From NCBI RefSeq assembly GCF_024029855.1, contig NZ_CP097205.1, forward strand, positions 62,001-126,000: a stretch of 64,000 nt of DNA, given 5' to 3'. Positions 19,981 through 30,397 of the stretch are shown here, piece by piece. Numbering within the stretch: the stretch's first letter is position 1; every line of letters begins with the position of its first letter. The notes below the pieces were generated by a model, which saw only the letters and a program-made list of their open reading frames with translations, was not told where the DNA came from and made no database searches. Both the position numbers and the translations under genes were made by a program. This stretch comes from Buchnera aphidicola (Sipha maydis). GTDB lineage: Bacteria > Pseudomonadota > Gammaproteobacteria > Enterobacterales > Enterobacteriaceae.

Positions 19981-20412
19981 ATGAATATTTTTATTGATTT
20001 TTTAAAATTTATTCCTCATCGTAAACCTTTTTTATTTGTTGACGAAATTTTATGTTTTCAAAAAAATAAATATTTATTTTCTAAAACACACATTCGTGCA
20101 ACAGATTCTTTTTTTTTAGGGCATTTTCCAAATAATCCAATTTTTCCTGGAATTTTTATTTTAGAATCTATGATGCAATCTGCAGGTATACTAATTGGAA
20201 TAAATAATTTAAATATTGTAAATAGCAATAGAATAAATTATGTAACATATATAAAAAATGCAAAATTTTGTAATATAGTTTTACCTAATTCTGATATGTA
20301 TGTAAAAATTTTTATAATTAATAAAAAGAAACATTTTATTAAGTTTCAAGGTTATGCATTTGTAAATAATATTTTAGTTTGTAAAGCAATTATTACAATT
20401 TATGTAAAATAA
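19981..20412 (+). CDS. fabZ: 3-hydroxyacyl-[acyl-carrier-protein] dehydratase FabZ
   Basis: Dehydrates 3-hydroxyacyl-ACP in fatty acid elongation. 143 residues (E. coli 151). Hot-dog fold with HRKPFLFVDEI and the active-site helix GHFPNNPIFPG...LESMMQSAG, with catalytic His48 and Glu62. No ribosome site is visible before the ATG. In E. coli it lies between lpxD and lpxA; both are missing here, so only the fatty-acid gene of that lipid A cluster remains. FabI and AcpS in this window act in the same pathway. Confidence 0.95.
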   Translation: MNIFIDFLKFIPHRKPFLFVDEILCFQKNKYLFSKTHIRATDSFFLGHFPNNPIFPGIFILESMMQSAGILIGINNLNIVNSNRINYVTYIKNAKFCNIVLPNSDMYVKIFIINKKKHFIKFQGYAFVNNILVCKAIITIYVK

Positions 20413-20480
20413 ATTTTTTAATTTATAAAAAATATTTTTTTTATAATAAGAACTTTTAATTTGGAAAATTTGATAATTTC

Positions 20481-23400
20481 ATGTTAAATCCTGAATTTAT
20501 ACATCTTCGTGTTCATAGTGATCATTCAATTTTAGATGGTTTATCTAAGCCAGAAAAAATTGTTCAAAAAGCTATATTTTTCAATATGCCAGCAATTGGA
20601 ATAACAGATTTTACAAACCTGTATGGAATAATAAAATTTTATAAGTTTGCTCATAAAAATGGAATAAAACCTATTATTGGATCTGATTTTAATATTTTAT
20701 CAGAAGATGGATTTTTAGATGAATTAACTATATTAGCATATAATAATTTTGGTTATGAAAACTTAAAATTATTAATTTCACGTGCATATAAAAGAAATTA
20801 TATTGATTTAAAAGATATTTATATTAAAAAAAAATGGTTAGTAGAATATAGGAATGGTTTGATTATTCTTTCTGGTGGGATTGATGGAAGTATTGGAAGA
20901 TTTATATTAAACGAAAAAAAACAATTTTTAGAAGATGATTTAAATTTTTTTAAGAAGTATTTTAATAATTTTTATTATTTAGAAATATCTCGTTTTGGTC
21001 GTGTAGATGAAGAAATATATATTGAAAGAATTTTAGATATTTCTATGAAGAAAAAAATTCCTGTAGTAGCTACTAATAATGTTAGATTTTTAAAAAGAAA
21101 AGATTTTTATTCACATATTATTAGAGTGTCTATTCATCATGGAGTATCGGTGAATTATGCTAAAAAATTTTTTTTTAAATATAATAAAAATCAATTTTTT
21201 AAATCTATTGATCAAATGAAAAAATTATTTCAAGATATTCCTGAATCTTTATTTCATTCAGTAGAAATTTCTAAAAGATGTAATGTACACATTAGTTTTC
21301 AGAGATATTTTTTACCAAAATTTTTTACAGGAACTATGAGTTCTGAAAATTTTTTAATTCAAAAATCTCATCAAGGTTTAAAAAAGAGAATAAAAAATAA
21401 TTTTCTTTTTCAAAAAAAATATTTTTTTAAAAAAAAATTGTATAGAGAAAGATTAAAAAGAGAATTAAACATAATTAATAAAATGGGATTTTCGGGATAT
21501 TTTTTAGTTGTTATGGAATTTATTAAATGGGCAAAAAGAAAAAAAATACCAGTAGGTCCAGGAAGAGGATCTGGTGCAGGGTCTTTAGTTGCATATGTTT
21601 TGGAAATTACTGAAATAGATCCACTAAATTTTGATTTATTATTTGAAAGATTTTTAAATTTAGAAAGAATATCTATGCCTGATTTTGATATTGATTTTTG
21701 TATGAATAAACGTGATTTGGTCATTAATCATGTATCAGATTTTTATGGAAGAGATTTTGTATCTCAAATTATTACTTTTGGAACTATGACTGCAAAAGCT
21801 GTTATACGTGATGTAGGAAGAGCATTAGGATATCCTTATGGTTTTTTAAATAGAATTTCTAAGATGGTTCCTTTAGATCCTGGTATTACTTTGAAAAAAG
21901 CAATTTCTGTTTCTTCTGAATTAAATGCATTATATAAAAATGATATTGAAGTAAAAGAACTGATTGATTCTACTGTCAAGTTAGAAGGTGTTATTAGAAA
22001 TGTCGGAAAACATGCTGGAGGAGTTGTCATTTCTCCTACTAAAATTACTAATTTTACTCCTTTATATTATGATAATTTAGAAAAAACACATTCTGTCACA
22101 CAATTTGATAAAAATGATATTGAAGATATTGGTTTAGTGAAATTTGATTTTTTAGGTTTAAAAACATTGACAATTATTGATAATACAGTAAAAATGATTG
22201 ATCAAATTTTTTTTAAAAAATTTCAGAAAAATTTTTCTTTAGAAGATATTTCTTTAGATGATAAAAAAAGTTTTAATATGTTAAAAAAAGCAGAAACAAC
22301 TGCTGTTTTTCAATTGGAATCTTACGGAATAAAGGATTTAATATTAAGATTAAGACCAGATTCCTTCGATGAAATTGTTGCATTAGTTGCACTTTTTAGA
22401 CCAGGACCTTTGCAATCTGGAATGGTTGATAATTTTATTAATAGAAAATATGGTAAAGAAAAAATTTATTATCCTGATAAAAAATGGCAACATAAATTAT
22501 TAAAACCTATTTTAAAATCAACTTATGGAATAATATTATATCAAGAGCAAGTTATGAAAATAGCTCAAATATTAGCAAATTATACATTAGGTGAAGCTGA
22601 TTTATTGAGATATGTCATGGGTAAAAAAAATTTTAAAAAAATGTCTACTCATCGTAAAAAATTTATTTTAGGTGCAAAAAAAAATAATATTTCAGAAAAA
22701 TTATCTAATAAAATATTTAATTTATTAGAAAAATTTGCTGGTTATGGGTTTAATAAATCTCACTCTGTAGCATATGCTTTAATTTCTTATCAAACACTTT
22801 GGTTAAAATCAAATTTTTCTGCTGAATTTATGGCTTCTGCTATGACTATGGATATGAAATATTCTAACAAAATCATGATTTTAATTAATGAAGCTAAGAG
22901 AATGAAATTAAAAATTTCTCTTCCAAATATAAATTTGAGTCAAAATAATTTTTTTGTTAATCAAAAAAAAGAGATTGTTTTTGGTTTAGGAGCGATTAAA
23001 GGAATTGGAGAAAATACGATTGATAAAATATTATTTGAAAGAAATAAAAATGGATTATTTTCAGATATATTTGATTTATGTTTTCGTGTTGGCGTAAAAG
23101 TGATTACTAAAAAAATTTTAGAAAAATTAATTTTTTCTGGAGCATGTAGTTGTTTTAATAAAAATAGATTAATTTTATATAGTTCAATTTCGCATGTAAT
23201 GAAATCTTCTTTACAAAGTTGTAATTTTTTATTATCTAAACAATTAGATTTTTTTCTTAAAAAAAACAATAAAAATTTATTACAAAATAAAAAAAAATTT
23301 ATATTTAATCCTGCTTGGTCTTATAAAGTAGAGTTAGATCATGAGAAAGATGTTTTAGGATTTTATTTATCAAAAAATCCATTTATTTATTATTTGAATG

Positions 23401-23972
23401 AAGTAAAAAATTATATTAATTTAATTTTATTAAAAGATATTTTACATATTACAGCAAATAAAGTTGTTAATGTAGCTGGAATGATATCAAATATTAGATT
23501 TTTTTTAACTAAAAATAAAAATAAAATAGCAATAATAAATTTAGATGATAGCACTAAAAATATAGAAATTATTGTATTTTCACAACTACTATTAACTGCA
23601 AAAAAACATTTAAAAAAAAATAATTTGGTTATAATTAATGGATTTATGAAAAAAAATTTACATAAAGATACTTCTTCTTTAATTGCTAATAAGATTGATA
23701 ATTTATACGCTGTAAGAAAAAAAATGTTGTTAGAAATCAAAGTAATTTTAAAAAAATCAACAGATATAATAAAAGAAATTAAATTTCTGAAGAAGTATCT
23801 TGTTCCTTTTCTAGGAGGAAAAACTATTTTAAGTATTTTATTTTCTACAAGTAATAAAAAAATTATTAAAAAATGGAAAGTTTATCCTACAGATAATTTA
23901 TTTTATTTTTTATATTCATTACCTACTTTAGAAAATTTAGAAAAAATTTTTTTTAAAAAATTATTATTTTAA
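20481..23972 (+). CDS. dnaE: DNA polymerase III alpha subunit
   Basis: Replicative polymerase. 1163 residues (E. coli 1160). The N-terminal PHP domain starts RVHSDHSILDGLSKPEK; the polymerase active site carries GPGRGSGAGSLVAY and PDFDIDF with two of the three catalytic aspartates; FAGYGFNKSHSVAYA and the OB-fold region toward the C-terminus are recognisable. The stop overlaps the convergent proS stop by four bases (23969-23972). The proofreading partner dnaQ is encoded at 33707. Confidence 0.97.
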   Translation: MLNPEFIHLRVHSDHSILDGLSKPEKIVQKAIFFNMPAIGITDFTNLYGIIKFYKFAHKNGIKPIIGSDFNILSEDGFLDELTILAYNNFGYENLKLLISRAYKRNYIDLKDIYIKKKWLVEYRNGLIILSGGIDGSIGRFILNEKKQFLEDDLNFFKKYFNNFYYLEISRFGRVDEEIYIERILDISMKKKIPVVATNNVRFLKRKDFYSHIIRVSIHHGVSVNYAKKFFFKYNKNQFFKSIDQMKKLFQDIPESLFHSVEISKRCNVHISFQRYFLPKFFTGTMSSENFLIQKSHQGLKKRIKNNFLFQKKYFFKKKLYRERLKRELNIINKMGFSGYFLVVMEFIKWAKRKKIPVGPGRGSGAGSLVAYVLEITEIDPLNFDLLFERFLNLERISMPDFDIDFCMNKRDLVINHVSDFYGRDFVSQIITFGTMTAKAVIRDVGRALGYPYGFLNRISKMVPLDPGITLKKAISVSSELNALYKNDIEVKELIDSTVKLEGVIRNVGKHAGGVVISPTKITNFTPLYYDNLEKTHSVTQFDKNDIEDIGLVKFDFLGLKTLTIIDNTVKMIDQIFFKKFQKNFSLEDISLDDKKSFNMLKKAETTAVFQLESYGIKDLILRLRPDSFDEIVALVALFRPGPLQSGMVDNFINRKYGKEKIYYPDKKWQHKLLKPILKSTYGIILYQEQVMKIAQILANYTLGEADLLRYVMGKKNFKKMSTHRKKFILGAKKNNISEKLSNKIFNLLEKFAGYGFNKSHSVAYALISYQTLWLKSNFSAEFMASAMTMDMKYSNKIMILINEAKRMKLKISLPNINLSQNNFFVNQKKEIVFGLGAIKGIGENTIDKILFERNKNGLFSDIFDLCFRVGVKVITKKILEKLIFSGACSCFNKNRLILYSSISHVMKSSLQSCNFLLSKQLDFFLKKNNKNLLQNKKKFIFNPAWSYKVELDHEKDVLGFYLSKNPFIYYLNEVKNYINLILLKDILHITANKVVNVAGMISNIRFFLTKNKNKIAIINLDDSTKNIEIIVFSQLLLTAKKHLKKNNLVIINGFMKKNLHKDTSSLIANKIDNLYAVRKKMLLEIKVILKKSTDIIKEIKFLKKYLVPFLGGKTILSILFSTSNKKIIKKWKVYPTDNLFYFLYSLPTLENLEKIFFKKLLF

Positions 23973-25153
23973 AATTTATATTTATTTAAAATGACATTAA
24001 TAATTTTTTTTATCTGAATTATTTTCTTAGACCCATTTTTTCTTTTTTCCAGTTCTACACAGTTATTTAATAATGTTTTTTGACTAATAATAATTTTATA
24101 AGGAATTCCTAAAAGATCTGTTTCTGAAAACATTATTCCAGGTTGTTCTTTTTTATTATAAAATAAAACTTCTATATTTTTGTGTATTAGTTTTTTATAT
24201 ATTTTTTTTGCAATTTTTTTTACCTGTATATCTTGGTTTAAATTAATAGGAATAATCGAAACATGAAAAGGAGCTATTTTAGCAGGCCAAATAATTCCTT
24301 TGTGATCACAGTTATTTTCAATAATTGCTCCTATTAACCTACTCACTCCGATGCCATAACATCCCATTTCTAATGTTTTTTTTTTATTTTTTTTATTATA
24401 TAAACTTAAATTTAATAATTTTGAATAAGTTTGATTTAATTGAAAAATATGTCCTATTTCTATGCTTTTTTTTGTATTTTTTTTATAATAATTGTTTTGT
24501 GTGTTTTTATTATATTGAGAATGAAATTCATGTGATATACTTCCTCCTATAATTCCATTATTTGCTTGAATGACTTTGACATTTAAATTCATAGAATTAA
24601 ATATTTTTATATAACTTTTATATATTTTAGAATATGTTTTTTTGAGAGATTTTTTATTTATATGAAAAGAATATGCATCTTTCATAATAAATTCTCTTGC
24701 TCTTAAAACTCCTGATCTTGGTCTTATTTCATCGCGAAATTTTGTTTGAATTTGATATAAAATTATTGGTAAATCTTTATAAGATTTTATTTTGTTTTTT
24801 ATTAAAGAAGTTATTATTTCTTCATGTGTTGGTGATAATATTAAAATTTTTTTTTTTCTATCCAATGTTTTAAATAATTCATTTCCATATAATTCTATTC
24901 TTTTACTTTTTTTAAAAAGCTTAGATGATTGTAAAATTGGCATGTTTATTTCTATAGCATTATTTTTTTGCATTTCTTCATTAATAATATTTATTACTTT
25001 TTTTAAAACTCGTATTCCATTTGGAAGCCATGTATATATTCCAGAAGAATTTTTTGAGATTATACCTGCTCGAATCATTAATTGATGACTAATATTTTTT
25101 GTATTTTTTGGAATTTCTTTTTCTGTAAAAAGAATATAATTTGTTTTTTTCAT
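23969..25153 (-). CDS. proS: Prolyl-tRNA synthetase lacking the editing (INS) domain
   Basis: Charges tRNA-Pro. Only 394 residues against 572 in E. coli. Class II motifs are intact: motif 2 in TKFRDEIRPRSGVLRAREF and motif 3 in GCYGIGVSRLIGA. The roughly 180-residue insertion domain that deacylates Ala-tRNA-Pro is replaced by a linker of about 19 residues (211-229) between SISHEF and IEIGHIFQL. The anticodon-binding domain follows and ends normally. The frame is intact, so this is a clean in-frame loss, not a pseudogene. Convergent four-base overlap with dnaE. Confidence 0.95.
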   Translation of the reverse strand: MKKTNYILFTEKEIPKNTKNISHQLMIRAGIISKNSSGIYTWLPNGIRVLKKVINIINEEMQKNNAIEINMPILQSSKLFKKSKRIELYGNELFKTLDRKKKILILSPTHEEIITSLIKNKIKSYKDLPIILYQIQTKFRDEIRPRSGVLRAREFIMKDAYSFHINKKSLKKTYSKIYKSYIKIFNSMNLNVKVIQANNGIIGGSISHEFHSQYNKNTQNNYYKKNTKKSIEIGHIFQLNQTYSKLLNLSLYNKKNKKKTLEMGCYGIGVSRLIGAIIENNCDHKGIIWPAKIAPFHVSIIPINLNQDIQVKKIAKKIYKKLIHKNIEVLFYNKKEQPGIMFSETDLLGIPYKIIISQKTLLNNCVELEKRKNGSKKIIQIKKIINVILNKYKF

Positions 25154-25359
25154 TATTTTTAGTAATCTCTTATTAATTATTTTTAAATTTTTAGAATTAT
25201 TTATATTCTTATATAATATTAGAATTAAAAATTTTTTATAAGGTATTTTACATTTTTTTTCAGATATGAATATGAGTTATTAAAATAATTTTATATAATA
25301 AAATTTATATAGAAAAAAATTTTTTTTAATTTTTATTTTTTTATAAAAGGATTTTAATA

Positions 25360-26499
25360 ATGTCTTATTATGAAAATAAAACGGAATCTCCTACAAAAAA
25401 AAAAATTAGAAAAGCAAAAAAATCTGGGATGAATATTTATTCTAAGAAATTAAATTCATTATTTTTGTTTTGTATATTTTTTCTAATTCTTTCTTTGTTT
25501 CAAAAAAAATTTTTTTTAGATTTAATTAATATTATTCGTTTTAGTTTAATTTTTGATCAAAATATTACAGAAAATAATTTTCAAGAAATATTTAATATAT
25601 TTAAATATTGTTGTCGAGAATCTTTAAATATATTATTTATAATATTTTTTTTTATAATTTTATCAGTTTTCTTTTCTCCAACTATTTCTAGAAATTTTTC
25701 TTATAATATTAGAATGATAAATTTTGATACGAGACGTTTAAATATATTTTTAGGTATAAAAAAAATTTTTTCTGCTTCTATTTTTGTAAAATTTTTAAAG
25801 ATATTTTTAAGTATTTTTATGTTATTTTTATTTTTAATATTTTATTTTTCAAATAATTTTATAAAAATTTTTTCTATAATGTATAAAAATTATGTTTTTT
25901 CTTTTATGGAAGGAATGAAAATAATTTTTGAATTACATTATCTTTTTTTAATTTTTTTGTTACCAATTGTATTTTTTGATATTTTATTGAAAAATTATTT
26001 ATATAATAAAAAATTACGCATGAGTCATCAAGAATTACGAGATGAGTTTAAAAATTTAGAGGGTAATCCTCAAATAAAATCAAAAATGCGTGAAAAAATG
26101 AAATTTTTAATAAAAAAGAAAAGTATATTAGAAATTCAAAAATCTGATGTAATAATTACAAAATTTAAAAAATATGCAATTATTTTAAAGTATGATGAAA
26201 ATAATATGATTGCTCCTAAAATAATTTTTAAAGGTTCAAAATATTTATTTTCAAAAATTTTAAAATTAGGAAAAAAATACAATATATTATTTTTAGATTT
26301 TCCTTTATTAGCTAAAATGTTATATAAGCATGGAGAAATAGGGAAATATATTCCATATGAATTTTATGAATCCGTTGCAGATGTGTTTGCATGGTTATGG
26401 AAATTACAAGAATGGAAAAAGAAAGGAGGAGAATATCCAAAATTTCAAAAAAAAATACATAAATTATTAAATATAAATGTTTTAGGAAAAAATAAATAA
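25360..26499 (+). CDS. flhB: Flagellar export gate protein FlhB with the NPTH motif lost
   Basis: Membrane protein of the flagellar type III export apparatus; it normally self-cleaves at Asn-Pro-Thr-His to switch from rod/hook to filament substrates. 379 residues (E. coli 382), with four hydrophobic segments (about 33-50, 90-108, 143-166, 185-210) and a cytoplasmic domain. Flanks of the cleavage site are conserved (SDVII before, YDENNMIAPK after), but NPTH is replaced by Lys268-Phe-Lys-Lys271 (26161-26172). The stop and the flhA start share one base (TAATG). An upstream AAAGGA supports the ATG. Confidence 0.96.
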   Translation: MSYYENKTESPTKKKIRKAKKSGMNIYSKKLNSLFLFCIFFLILSLFQKKFFLDLINIIRFSLIFDQNITENNFQEIFNIFKYCCRESLNILFIIFFFIILSVFFSPTISRNFSYNIRMINFDTRRLNIFLGIKKIFSASIFVKFLKIFLSIFMLFLFLIFYFSNNFIKIFSIMYKNYVFSFMEGMKIIFELHYLFLIFLLPIVFFDILLKNYLYNKKLRMSHQELRDEFKNLEGNPQIKSKMREKMKFLIKKKSILEIQKSDVIITKFKKYAIILKYDENNMIAPKIIFKGSKYLFSKILKLGKKYNILFLDFPLLAKMLYKHGEIGKYIPYEFYESVADVFAWLWKLQEWKKKGGEYPKFQKKIHKLLNINVLGKNK

Positions 26500-28565
26500 T
26501 GAAAATTTTTTTTTCTTTATTCAATATTTTAAAAAAAAATAAAAATCTTCAATTAAAAAAATTATTGGTACCTTTTTTTATTTTAATAATTTTATCTATG
26601 ATGATTATTCCTTTAAGACCAATTATTTTAGATATTCTGTTTACTTTTAATATTTTTTTATCTGTTTTAATTTTTTTAATAACAATGTTTACAAAAAATA
26701 TTTTAGAATTTTCTATTTTTCCGATTCTTTTATTATTTACTACTTTATTTCGTTTATCTTTGAATATTGCTTCTACAAGAGTTATTTTATTAAATGGATA
26801 TCAAGGAGAAAATGCCGCTGGTTATGTTATAGAATCTTTTGGTCATTTTTTGATTGGAAATAATTTAATAATTGGAATAGTGGTTTTTATTATTTTAATG
26901 ATTATAAATTATATTGTAATTACTAAGGGAGCCGGCAGAATAGCTGAAGTTGGAGCTAGATTTATATTAGATGGCATGCCTGGAAAACAAATATCTATTG
27001 ATTCTGATTTAAATGCAGGTTTAATAAAAAAAAAAGAAGCTCAAGAAAGACGAATAAAAATATCGCAAGAAGCTGATTTTTATGGTTCAATGGATGGTGC
27101 AAGTAAATTTATTAGAGGTGATGCTATTTCTAGTATTTTAATTATGATTATCAATATTTTGGGTGGGTTAATAATTGGAATTTTTCAGTATAATATGAAT
27201 ATTTTAGAAGCATCTCAAAGGTATACTTTATTAACTGTAGGAGATGGTCTTGTAGCACAAATTCCAGCTTTAGTTATTTCAACCGCTGCAGGTGTTATGA
27301 TTACAAAAGTAGATAATAATAAAAATATTAGTGATGAAATTATTAATCAGTTATTTTCTAATATAAATATTATTTTTTTATCTGGAATAATAATTGGAAT
27401 TTTTGGTTTGCTTCCTGGTATGCCGAATTTTATTTTTCTATTTTTTATAAGTTTTTTATTTCTTATTAGCTTTTGTTATCAAAATAAAAATGAAATTTTT
27501 TTAAAAAGTGATAATTCTAAAAGAAAAAAGGATAATTTAAATATTTCTTGGGATGATGTTCCATTAGAAGATTATATATCAATTTTTTTAGGAAAAAAAA
27601 TATTTGATCTGATGAATGGGGAAAATAAAGAAGATTTTTTAACTAAAATTTTTTATGTTCGAAAAAAATATACTAATGAATTTGGTTTTTTACCTCCTAA
27701 AGTTAATATTCAAAATAATAATAATTTATTAGATTGTGAATATAAAATTTTTATTAAAGGAGTTGAAAGTGGATCAGGAGAAGTTTTTATAGATAAATTT
27801 CTTGCAATTAATTCCCATCTTGTAAAAGAAAAATTATCTTCTCAAGAAGTTCGTGATCCAGTTTTTAACTTTCAAGCTTTTTGGATTAATAAAAATTTAA
27901 TAAATTATGCTATTCAAAAAAAATATACAGTAATAGATTCACAAACTGTGATTGTGACACATTTAGATCATTTAATTTCTAAGAATATTAGTGAATTTTT
28001 TGGTCGTCAAGAAACACAAGAATTATTAAATAAAGTTAATTTAAAATTTCCTCATTTAATAGAAGGATTAATTCCAGAAATATGTACATTAACTACGTTA
28101 AATAAGGTTTTACAAAATCTTTTATTAGAAGGAATCCCGATCAAAGATATTAGAACGATTTTAGAAACATTGATAGAAAATTCAACACTTCAAAATAATA
28201 TAGATGATTTAACAAATATAATTCGTATTTCTTTAGGTAAATATATTGTTCAAAAATTTTATTTAAACTCACAAGATATTTACGCTATTGGTCTTTCTTC
28301 TAATACAGAAAAAATTTTATTAAATGCTTTAAAAAAATCTGTTAATCTAAGAATGGATTTTTTAAAGAAATTTTTTAAAAATGTTCAACGAGAAATAACA
28401 AATCAAGAATTGATGAATGCGCCTAAAGTAATTATTGTTCATCCTTCTTTAAGATATTTTATCTTTCGTTTATTACGTCCACATTTCTCTAATGTTCATA
28501 TATTATCTCATTTAGAAATTCCTAATGATAAAAAAATTATTTTTAAAAATGTAATTAAATTTTAA
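26499..28565 (+). CDS. flhA: Flagellar export gate protein FlhA
   Basis: Major export-gate component of the flagellar type III system. 688 residues (E. coli 692). About eight N-terminal membrane segments contain the signature region LFRLSLNIASTRVILLNG and the cytoplasmic loop with MDGASKFIRGDAI; a C-terminal cytoplasmic docking domain (from about 345) follows. Start overlaps the flhB stop. flhA and flhB are kept in Buchnera, which lacks flagellin and is thought to use hook-basal bodies for protein export or surface display. Confidence 0.97.
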   Translation: MKIFFSLFNILKKNKNLQLKKLLVPFFILIILSMMIIPLRPIILDILFTFNIFLSVLIFLITMFTKNILEFSIFPILLLFTTLFRLSLNIASTRVILLNGYQGENAAGYVIESFGHFLIGNNLIIGIVVFIILMIINYIVITKGAGRIAEVGARFILDGMPGKQISIDSDLNAGLIKKKEAQERRIKISQEADFYGSMDGASKFIRGDAISSILIMIINILGGLIIGIFQYNMNILEASQRYTLLTVGDGLVAQIPALVISTAAGVMITKVDNNKNISDEIINQLFSNINIIFLSGIIIGIFGLLPGMPNFIFLFFISFLFLISFCYQNKNEIFLKSDNSKRKKDNLNISWDDVPLEDYISIFLGKKIFDLMNGENKEDFLTKIFYVRKKYTNEFGFLPPKVNIQNNNNLLDCEYKIFIKGVESGSGEVFIDKFLAINSHLVKEKLSSQEVRDPVFNFQAFWINKNLINYAIQKKYTVIDSQTVIVTHLDHLISKNISEFFGRQETQELLNKVNLKFPHLIEGLIPEICTLTTLNKVLQNLLLEGIPIKDIRTILETLIENSTLQNNIDDLTNIIRISLGKYIVQKFYLNSQDIYAIGLSSNTEKILLNALKKSVNLRMDFLKKFFKNVQREITNQELMNAPKVIIVHPSLRYFIFRLLRPHFSNVHILSHLEIPNDKKIIFKNVIKF

Positions 28566-28569
28566 TTAA

Positions 28570-30291
28570 TTATATAGATTCTATTGTTTCAATACCTAAT
28601 AAGTTGAGTCCTTTTTTTAATATTTTAGAAACTAAAAATGATATTTTTAATCGGCTATTTCGTATTTTTTTATTTTTTTTATTTAAAATTTTATGTTTTT
28701 CATAAAATTTTGAATATATAGATGAAATTTTATACAGATATTTACATATTAAATGAGGTTGTCCTGTTTTAACTGTTTCTAATATTATTTCTTTGAATTC
28801 TAATATTTTTATAGATAGATTTAATTCATCATTGTTTACAAACATAATTTTCTCTTTTAAATTAGATACATTTTTTTTAAATCTTTTTAAGATAGAAAAG
28901 ATTCTTATGTATGTATATTGTATATACAGAGATGTATTTCCTTCAAAAGAAATCATATTTTTAAATTTAAAAACATAATTAGTTTTTCTATTTTTAGATA
29001 AATCTGAATATTTTAAAGCTCCGATTCCAATTTTTTTAGATAAATCAGATAATTTATTTTTTGTGATTTTTTTGTTCTTTTTTAAAATAATTTTTTTTGC
29101 TCTTTGAATAGATGTTTGAATAAGATCAATTAATTTAATTGTTTTTCCAGAGCGAGTTTGAAATGGATGATTGTTCTGTGACAACATCATTCCGAATATA
29201 TGATGTTTTATTTTTGTTTTTTGTGAAATATATCCTGCTTTTTTAGCAATTTCATATATTTGCTGAATATATTGTTTTTGACGAGAATCAATATAATATA
29301 ATATTATATTTGCTTGTAATTTTTTGCATCGATATTTCATACATGCAATATCTATTGCAGAATATAAAAATACTCCACTTTTTTTTTGAAGTATAATTCC
29401 CATTTCCTCTCCTTTTCTATTTTTAAGATGTTTGAGGAAGACAATAACATTTCCGTTTTTTATAACAGCAATTTTTTTTTGAAGTAAATTTTTAATAATT
29501 TTTTTTACAATATGTTTATAAAAACTTTCTCCGCAAATATTTTGATCTTTTAAGCTAATATTCAGTAATTTATATATTTCTTTGTTTTTTTTTAAAGTTA
29601 ATTGTACTACTTTTTTCCAGATATTATTATAATAATTGCAATTTTGTTGTAGTTTAGCTGTATATTTTTCTGTTTTTTGTAAAAATTTTTTATCAATTAA
29701 TGAAGTTTTTTTTGCTTGACAATATATTTTTTCTATGTCGTTTATTGACATATTATTTATATCGTATATATTTTTTTTTTTTAGATAAGCAATTAACATT
29801 CCGAATTGATTACCCCAATCTCCGATATGGTTTACTCGAATGACATTATATCCAGTAAATTCCATTATTTTTGCCATAGAATCTCCTATGATTGTTGATC
29901 TTAAATGTCCAACATGCATAGATTTTGCAACGTTAGGTGAAGAATAATCTATTACAACTTTTTTATTATTTTTTTTAAAAAAAAATTCTTTTCTAAATAT
30001 TTTTTCTATTTCTTTTATAACCCATTCTGGGTTTAAAAAAATATTTATAAAACATGGTTTAGAAAAATTTATTTTTTTTATCATTTTTTTATAATTTATT
30101 TTTTTTATGATTTTTTTTACTAAAATTAAATAATTAATTTTACATTTATTAGATATTGAAAATAAATTATTTATTTGAAAATGTCCCATTTTTTTAAATT
30201 TATTTTTTTGAATAATAATTGGAAAACAAATTTTTATATTATTTTTTATTAAACTATTTTCAATTTCTTTTTTTAATTTTTCTTTTATCAT
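28570..30291 (-). CDS. argS: Arginyl-tRNA synthetase
   Basis: Class I synthetase for tRNA-Arg. 573 residues (E. coli 577). The HIGH motif is HVGH at 126-129 within SSPNVAKSMHVGHLRST; the N-terminal tRNA-recognition domain and the helical C-terminal anticodon domain are present. The start of the protein is Lys/Ile-rich. The stop lies four bases from the convergent flhA stop. argS directly upstream and divergent from 16S rRNA is the known Buchnera arrangement. Confidence 0.96.
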   Translation of the reverse strand: MIKEKLKKEIENSLIKNNIKICFPIIIQKNKFKKMGHFQINNLFSISNKCKINYLILVKKIIKKINYKKMIKKINFSKPCFINIFLNPEWVIKEIEKIFRKEFFFKKNNKKVVIDYSSPNVAKSMHVGHLRSTIIGDSMAKIMEFTGYNVIRVNHIGDWGNQFGMLIAYLKKKNIYDINNMSINDIEKIYCQAKKTSLIDKKFLQKTEKYTAKLQQNCNYYNNIWKKVVQLTLKKNKEIYKLLNISLKDQNICGESFYKHIVKKIIKNLLQKKIAVIKNGNVIVFLKHLKNRKGEEMGIILQKKSGVFLYSAIDIACMKYRCKKLQANIILYYIDSRQKQYIQQIYEIAKKAGYISQKTKIKHHIFGMMLSQNNHPFQTRSGKTIKLIDLIQTSIQRAKKIILKKNKKITKNKLSDLSKKIGIGALKYSDLSKNRKTNYVFKFKNMISFEGNTSLYIQYTYIRIFSILKRFKKNVSNLKEKIMFVNNDELNLSIKILEFKEIILETVKTGQPHLICKYLYKISSIYSKFYEKHKILNKKNKKIRNSRLKISFLVSKILKKGLNLLGIETIESI

Positions 30292-30397
30292 TAAATTTTC
30301 CTTTAATAATTCTATTTTTTTTGAAGATATTTTGTTTTAATGTAAAGAATATTATATATTTATATATTAATTTTTAACAAAATTTATTAAAATATAT

